A stretch of DNA of 21,065 nt from positions 1 to 21,065 of the forward strand of contig JAEUMX010000228.1 of NCBI GenBank assembly GCA_016791285.1, in the 5' to 3' direction. The notes under the pieces were generated by a model, which was not told where the DNA came from, ran no database searches, and worked only from the letters and a program-made list of their open reading frames with translations. A program made the translations under genes and the position numbers. Each line of letters opens with the position of its first letter. The stretch's first letter is position 1. Of this stretch, positions 16,393 through 21,065 are shown piece after piece. Origin of the DNA: Burkholderiales bacterium. GTDB taxonomy: Bacteria > Pseudomonadota > Gammaproteobacteria > Burkholderiales > JAEUMW01.

Positions 16393-19010
16393 AGTCGCCG
16401 CAGGTAGCAAGGCCGAGCGAGGCCCGGTTGATTTCGGTGATCGGCTGGGTCGCCACCGCGGTGGCGTTGACGGCCGCGCTCGTCTTACCGGCGGGCTACG
16501 CGCTGTTGGCATACCGCAACCTGGCTTCCCGCACAGACCTCCACGCTCAAGTCGAGGCAGCGGAAATCAGTGCGCTCATCAGCCGCAGCGCCGAGTACTG
16601 GAGGTACGAGCTCCATCGAATGGAAGAACTGCTCAGTCGCTACCAGGTCGAGCTGGACGATTACGCAGCCGGTGTGTACGACGCGAATGGCGTTCGCCTC
16701 TTGCGTGTAGGCGTGTCCCCGGAGTGGCCGCTGCTCCGGCGTTCGCGCGCGCTTCATGATTCCGGGCGGGTAGTTGGCCGTGTCGAAATCGAGCGCTCGC
16801 TGCGGCCGGTCGTATATGGCACAGCGATGGCGGCGCTGTTTGGCCTCCTCCTCGGTACCGCGATCTTCTGCGCACTCCGGCAGCTGCCAACGCGCGCGCT
16901 CCGGCAAATGACCAGGAAGCTGGAACAGGAAAGGGCACTGCTGCGGGAGAGTGAGGAGCGCTACCGCACCGTCGCCAACTTCACCCACGATTGGGAATAT
17001 TGGCTGGCACCGGACGGCAGCCTGCCGTATCTGTCCCCTTCCTGCGAGGATGTTACCGGATACGCGGCCAAGGAGTTTCAACGCGATCCGGGACTGATGT
17101 TGAGGATTGTGCACCCCGACGACCGCGCACGGCTCTCAAGACACTTTCGCAAATCGACTGCCGCTCGGGCAACCAGCGACAGACACCACGAGGGGGATTT
17201 TCGCATTCTTACCCGTAGCGGCGAAGAGCGCTGGATCAACCACGTGTGTCGCGCCGTCTTCAGCCACAGCGGGCAGTATCTCGGCCGTCGCGCCAGCAAC
17301 CGGGACATCACCCAGCGGAAACAGGCCGAGGAGGAGTTGCGCGTCGCCGCCGCCGCGTTTGACGCACAGGAAGGCATCGTGGTTACCGACGCCAAGATGG
17401 TGATCATGCGCGCCAATCGCGCCTTCGAGGAGATTACCGGCTATACACCTGCGAGAATCGTGGGACGCACGCCTCGCTTCATCTCCTCGGCGCACCACGA
17501 CAAGGTCTTCTTCGGCGGCGTCTGGGACAGCATCAAGCGCACCGGTTCGTGGAAGGGGGAGCTCTGGATCCGACGGCGCGGCGGCGAAGTGTTCCCTGGA
17601 TGGGCGACCATCAGCGCCGTGAAGACCAACGACGGCGTAGTCACCCGTTACGTCGGCACGCTGACGGACATCACGCAGCGCAAGGCGGCGGAGGCGGCGA
17701 TCGCGCATCTTGCGTTCTATGATCCGCTCACCCAGTTACCCAACCGGCGGCTCCTGCTGGACCGGCTGCAGCACGCCGTTGCGGCCTGCGCTCGGGGTCG
17801 GCAACATGGGGCTGTCATCTTCATCGACCTGGACAATTTCAAGACCCTGAACGACACCCGTGGTCATGACGTGGGCGATCTGCTGCTCCAGGATATCGCT
17901 CACCGCCTTCTCAACTGTGTGCGCGAGGGCGACACGGTGGCACGGCTCGGGGGCGATGAGTACGTGGTCGTGCTGGAGCGCCTGAGCGAGAGTCGCGACG
18001 AGGCCGCGGCGCAGGCCGAAACCGTGGGCGAGAAGGTCTTGTCGATAATCAGTCAACCCTCCCTCCTCGCCGCACAGGAACACCACGGATCCGCCAGCAT
18101 CGGGATTTCCCTTTTCGCGTCATCCGGGCAGACCGTCGACGATCTGCTGAAAGAGGCCGATCTGGCGATGTACCAGGCAAAGGCTGCGGGCCGCAGCACG
18201 CTTCGCTTCTTCGATCCCGAGATGCAGGCCGCGATAACCGCGCGCGCGGCAATGGAGGCCGAGCTGCGGCGAGCTCTTCGGGAGAGTCAGTTCTCGCTGC
18301 TCTATCAACCCCAGGTGGATTCCGAGGGACGCGTCACGGGCGTCGAGGCACTCGTGCGCTGGCGGAACCCGCAGCGCGGCCTCGTGTCGCCGTCGGAGTT
18401 CATTCCCCTCGCCGAGGAAACGGGGCTGATCCTCCCCCTTGGTCGTTGGGTGCTTGAATCCGCCTGCGCCCAGTTGGCAGCGTGGTCAGCCAAGCCGGAC
18501 ACCGCCGGGCTCGCGATAGCGGTAAACGTCAGCGCCCGCGAGTTTCACCATCCGGATTTTGCGCAAGGTGTGATGGACGCGCTCGATCGCACGGACGCCG
18601 ATCCGCGGAAGCTCACCCTGGAGTTCACGGAGAGCCTGTTGCTGAACGACATGGAGGATGCCATCACGAAAATGGCCGCTCTGAAAGCGCGCGGTGTCGG
18701 CCTGTCTCTCGACGACTTCGGCACAGGCTATTCGTCGCTCAGGTACGTAAAGCACTTGCCACTGGATCAGTTGAAAATCGATCAGTCGTTCGTGCGGGAT
18801 GTGTTGACCGATCCAAACGATGCCGCCATCGCCCGCGCCATCCTCGCCCTGGGTCAAAGCCTCGATCTATCAGTGATAGCCGAGGGGATAGAAACCGAAG
18901 CGCAGCGGGACTTTCTCGCCAACAATGGCTGCCGCGCGTTCCAGGGCTATCTCTTTGGACGCCCGGTTAGCGTGGAGGCGCTGCGTGTGAAGAGAACCGG
19001 GGCACCCTGA
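16389..19010 (+). CDS. Membrane PAS-PAS-GGDEF-EAL cyclic-di-GMP protein
   Basis: An 873-residue inner-membrane signalling protein. TM1 is about 14-42 and TM2 about 140-163, enclosing a roughly 95-residue periplasmic segment; PAS1 is about 190-310, PAS2 about 318-432, GGDEF about 440-610, EAL about 620-865. The cyclase signature is GGDEY (521-525), with Tyr for the usual Phe and an inhibitory RxxD site (Arg512-Asp515) five residues before it. The EAL domain is intact: EALVRW (Glu653), FTES, DDFGTGYSSL (Asp775-Asp776), KIDQSF (Lys796), AEGIET and QGYLFGRP. Both making and breaking c-di-GMP are therefore possible. ATG 16389 is chosen because it overlaps the upstream stop and is followed by a proper membrane anchor; the frame is open further upstream but without sense. 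Confidence 0.93.
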   Translation: MKSPQVARPSEARLISVIGWVATAVALTAALVLPAGYALLAYRNLASRTDLHAQVEAAEISALISRSAEYWRYELHRMEELLSRYQVELDDYAAGVYDANGVRLLRVGVSPEWPLLRRSRALHDSGRVVGRVEIERSLRPVVYGTAMAALFGLLLGTAIFCALRQLPTRALRQMTRKLEQERALLRESEERYRTVANFTHDWEYWLAPDGSLPYLSPSCEDVTGYAAKEFQRDPGLMLRIVHPDDRARLSRHFRKSTAARATSDRHHEGDFRILTRSGEERWINHVCRAVFSHSGQYLGRRASNRDITQRKQAEEELRVAAAAFDAQEGIVVTDAKMVIMRANRAFEEITGYTPARIVGRTPRFISSAHHDKVFFGGVWDSIKRTGSWKGELWIRRRGGEVFPGWATISAVKTNDGVVTRYVGTLTDITQRKAAEAAIAHLAFYDPLTQLPNRRLLLDRLQHAVAACARGRQHGAVIFIDLDNFKTLNDTRGHDVGDLLLQDIAHRLLNCVREGDTVARLGGDEYVVVLERLSESRDEAAAQAETVGEKVLSIISQPSLLAAQEHHGSASIGISLFASSGQTVDDLLKEADLAMYQAKAAGRSTLRFFDPEMQAAITARAAMEAELRRALRESQFSLLYQPQVDSEGRVTGVEALVRWRNPQRGLVSPSEFIPLAEETGLILPLGRWVLESACAQLAAWSAKPDTAGLAIAVNVSAREFHHPDFAQGVMDALDRTDADPRKLTLEFTESLLLNDMEDAITKMAALKARGVGLSLDDFGTGYSSLRYVKHLPLDQLKIDQSFVRDVLTDPNDAAIARAILALGQSLDLSVIAEGIETEAQRDFLANNGCRAFQGYLFGRPVSVEALRVKRTGAP

Positions 19011-19041
19011 CCACCTCCGGCCCGGGGCTCCATGTCCGACA

Positions 19042-19884
19042 TCAGTTCTCCATCCTCGCCAGTCGCGCGCTTTCGAGCCACAGTCTTTCTGCAGCGACAT
19101 CGTCTTGCGCCTCCAGCGCCGGCGATGCGATGCGGCACCGATGGAAGTACTCGCCGCTGTCGTGGGCGACATCGTCGGACGTAGCGAGATGGACGATCGT
19201 TTTGGCGCCCTCCTCCGGCGAGATCGCCAGGAGTTTGGCGAGCCGGATGACCCACGCGCCCAGTCCTCCGCTTTCGTCGCCAAAGCGCGTCCCGACGAAA
19301 CCGGGATGCAGACAGTTGGCGGTGACCCCGGTCCCGGCGAGGCGACGCGCAAGCTCGCGCGTGTAGAGGATATTGCACAGCTTGGAGCGCCCGTAGACCT
19401 TGAAGCCCGAGTAGCCGCGCGTCGATTGCAGATCGTCGAAGTCAAGCCGCGCACCCCGGTGCGCCTCCGAGGCGGTATTGATCACCCGCGACTGTGCCGA
19501 CGCGACCAGGCGTTCGCGCAGGCCGTGCGTCAACACGAAGTAGGCCATGTGGTTGAGCGCGAAGGTGCGCTCCAGTCGGTCCTCGGTGACGCGGCGCTTG
19601 TTGAACATGGCGCCGGCGTTGTTGATCAGCACGTCGATGCGCGGTTCCGCCTCGGCGATCTCGCTCGCCACGCGCTTCATCTCGGCAAGACGCGAGAGGT
19701 CCGCGAAGTGAACGCCGTGCGCAATGCCGGGGGCTCTCTCGCGCAGTCGCGCCAAGGTGGCCTCCGCGCGGCCCCGGTCGCGCGCGACCAGCACGATGCG
19801 GGCGCCAAGCTTTGCCAGCCGCTCCGCCGCGACCTGCCCGATACCGGAGGTTGCTCCGGTTATGACGACGACCTTGCCCTTCAC
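19042..19884 (-). CDS. Short-chain dehydrogenase/reductase (retinol-dehydrogenase-like)
   Basis: A 280-residue classical SDR. The cofactor motif TGATSGIG is at residues 9-16, NNAG at 88-91, and the catalytic tetrad is Asn111, Ser139 (NTASEAH), Tyr164 and Lys168 (YGRSKLCN). HPGFVGTRFG follows. The region after Lys168 (LCNILYTRELARRL) resembles retinol dehydrogenase/WWOX-like oxidoreductases, a broad group; the substrate cannot be told from sequence. The ALVAR-type segment after the second strand (VLVARDR) suggests NADP preference. It starts at GTG 19884, overlapping the upstream methyltransferase stop as GTGA, so translation is coupled. It converges with the GGDEF-EAL gene with 31 bp between stops and no clear terminator. 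Confidence 0.9.
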   Translation of the reverse strand: MKGKVVVITGATSGIGQVAAERLAKLGARIVLVARDRGRAEATLARLRERAPGIAHGVHFADLSRLAEMKRVASEIAEAEPRIDVLINNAGAMFNKRRVTEDRLERTFALNHMAYFVLTHGLRERLVASAQSRVINTASEAHRGARLDFDDLQSTRGYSGFKVYGRSKLCNILYTRELARRLAGTGVTANCLHPGFVGTRFGDESGGLGAWVIRLAKLLAISPEEGAKTIVHLATSDDVAHDSGEYFHRCRIASPALEAQDDVAAERLWLESARLARMEN

Positions 19885-20522
19885 GGAAGCGCCCGCCGCT
19901 TCGTGCCGTCGCGGCAGTGATCGGACAGCTTCGCCACGATCGCGTATCGCCCCTTGTCCCGACCCGAGGTGGGCGGATTCATGAATTCGGCGATCAGAGG
20001 TTCGAAGCCCAGTTCGCCCAGCATCACGAGCACGCGCGAGGGCAGGTGCGAATCGTAGAAAAACGTCTCGCCGAACATCGTGTCCGTGAAGGCCGGATGC
20101 TCTGACCCGCCGACCGTAAGCATGATTCTCCCGCCAGAGTCGAGACTCATGGCCATTCGCGCGAGCAGTCGTGCATGCACCGAACGCTCGAGATGGAAGA
20201 GCGTATCCCAGCAGACGATTGCCGCGCAGCCAGCCGGGATGGCGTAGTCCTCGAGTCGCGATTCGATCCAGGTCGCCTCGGGGAAGCGCGCACGAGCGAT
20301 CGCGAGCAGCTGCGCAGCCTGATCCACGCCCGTGACGCGGTGTCCGCGCGCGAGCAGGTATTCGGCGATGGGTCGTCCGGTGCCGCACCCCAGGTCGAGG
20401 ATGGCCGAGCGCTGCGGCAGCCCCTCCAGAAGCGCATCGATGTATTCCCGCTCGCGACCGTAGAAAGCGAAGCGTGCCCGGTCCCATTCGGGCGCGATGC
20501 GGTCGTAGGCCTCCCGGTTCAT
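19881..20522 (-). CDS. Class I SAM-dependent methyltransferase
   Basis: A 213-residue protein starting MNREAYDRIAPEWDRARFAF. Motif I is ILDLGCGTG (41-49) and the acidic end of strand 2 is Asp67 (VTGVDQA), both for S-adenosylmethionine; CWDTLFHLER is the post-II segment. The C-terminal part (MLGELGFEPLIAEFMNPPTS and RDKGRYAIVAKL) resembles small methyltransferases of unknown substrate. ATG 20522 is chosen because it opens the conserved fold with GAGGAAG upstream; the same frame is open further upstream but that part belongs to another gene. Its stop overlaps the SDR start. Confidence 0.9.
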   Translation of the reverse strand: MNREAYDRIAPEWDRARFAFYGREREYIDALLEGLPQRSAILDLGCGTGRPIAEYLLARGHRVTGVDQAAQLLAIARARFPEATWIESRLEDYAIPAGCAAIVCWDTLFHLERSVHARLLARMAMSLDSGGRIMLTVGGSEHPAFTDTMFGETFFYDSHLPSRVLVMLGELGFEPLIAEFMNPPTSGRDKGRYAIVAKLSDHCRDGTKRRALP

Positions 20523-20583
20523 GGCGGAAGGCGCTTCCTCGGGGAGAGCCTGTGGCGTCGCGCGCTTCTCGTGCTCCGCGCGC

Positions 20584-21065
20584 TCACCCCACCCGGACAC
20601 TGATCCCTTCCTCCCGCGTCGAGAGCTCCATGGTCTCGCCGGGCGCGAGCAGGAACTCCTGCCGGGCGAGAACTGAAACGTCGCGCTCGTGAAGACGCGC
20701 ACCCGCAGCGGCGCGGTTGCCTCGTTCGTGAGCGATAACGGCACGGCGCCCGCAGTACCCCCCGAGGCGGTGGAACCGCTACGGAGATACCCGCGCACCG
20801 CGTCTGCGATGCCAACCGGATCGCCCGCCGGAAGCACCGTGAAGGCGAGCTCCGCTGCGACATTGAGCGCCAGCGTCGCGCCCGGCGGCACGCTGTGATC
20901 GCGGCTGCGCGCGCCGCTCGGTGTGCCTGCCTCGTCGAGCCAGGGCGAATCACCGTCGCTCATGAACGCATTGGATCGATGCCAGACGCGAACGATGAAG
21001 GCGCGCGCGGGGTCGGTGTTGCGAATGCGCAGCGCCGGCATCAGAAGCACGACCGGACCCACGTC
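20584..21065 (-). CDS. Unknown protein, 5' end outside window, apparent frameshift
   Basis: From the right edge the minus strand reads VGPVVLLMPALRIRNTDPAR, with a later stretch LSLTNEATAPLRVRVFTS near position 20690. Beyond that the frame turns to Arg/Ser-rich nonsense, while another frame reads SVLARQEFLLAPGETMELST then REEGISVRVG and stops at TGA 20584. Together they look like one beta-strand-rich protein broken by a single-base change, either a sequencing error or a real mutation. I do not recognise the family. The stop lies 61 bp before the methyltransferase start, in the same direction, so it may head that operon. Confidence 0.5.

Noticed and set aside
19881..21062. One 393-residue fusion of the edge protein and the methyltransferase
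   Set aside because: The linking segment is Arg/Ser-rich nonsense, while another frame there gives a sensible protein end and stop at 20584.

Overview
The window looks like a high-GC betaproteobacterial chromosome. The best evidence is the minus-strand order thrS-infC-rpmI-rplT-pheS-pheT-ihfA-merR-tRNA-Pro(GGG), which is typical of that class. Codon use is strongly GC-rich in all intact genes. No species can be named from sequence alone.

Layout. (1) Positions 1-2350 are an accessory edge. It holds the C-terminal tail of a DCC/DUF393-like protein, about 0.67 kb without a convincing gene, then an excisionase-like gene overlapping a tyrosine integrase that ends 79 bp from the 3' end of tRNA-Pro. 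This is the integrase-proximal end of an element using that tRNA as attachment site; the far end is not visible. (2) Positions 2356-9843 (minus) are the translation and nucleoid cluster: threonyl-tRNA synthetase, IF3 (starting at ATA), L35, L20, both PheRS subunits, IHF-alpha, a MerR-type regulator and tRNA-Pro with its own extended -10 promoter. Three non-coding structures sit in it: a long thrS-infC hairpin, a mutually exclusive hairpin pair between infC and rpmI, and an intrinsic terminator between rplT and pheS. (3) Positions 10155-15105 (plus) are the compact prkA-yeaH-spoVR operon (YeaG kinase, YeaH VWA-like protein, SpoVR/YcgB), divergent from thrS. (4) Positions 15106-16392 are a zone of gene decay around one intact rfbC-like epimerase. 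It contains the tail of a DUF1428 gene, the tail of an NAD-dependent sugar epimerase/dehydratase (minus), and directly against it the tail of a PstS-like substrate-binding protein (plus). The last two were divergent genes whose facing 5' ends appear to have been lost together. (5) Positions 16389-19010 encode a membrane PAS-PAS-GGDEF-EAL cyclic-di-GMP protein whose start overlaps the stop of the substrate-binding remnant (ATGA). (6) Positions 19042-21065 (minus) hold an unknown, apparently frameshifted protein running off the window, a class I methyltransferase and a short-chain dehydrogenase coupled to it by a GTGA overlap.

Most of the window is conserved housekeeping sequence. I found no clearly new multi-gene system. 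The points most worth checking are the deletion scar that joins two truncated divergent genes and leaves the c-di-GMP protein without an intact sensor partner, and the RNA structures in the infC-rpmI-rplT-pheS segment.
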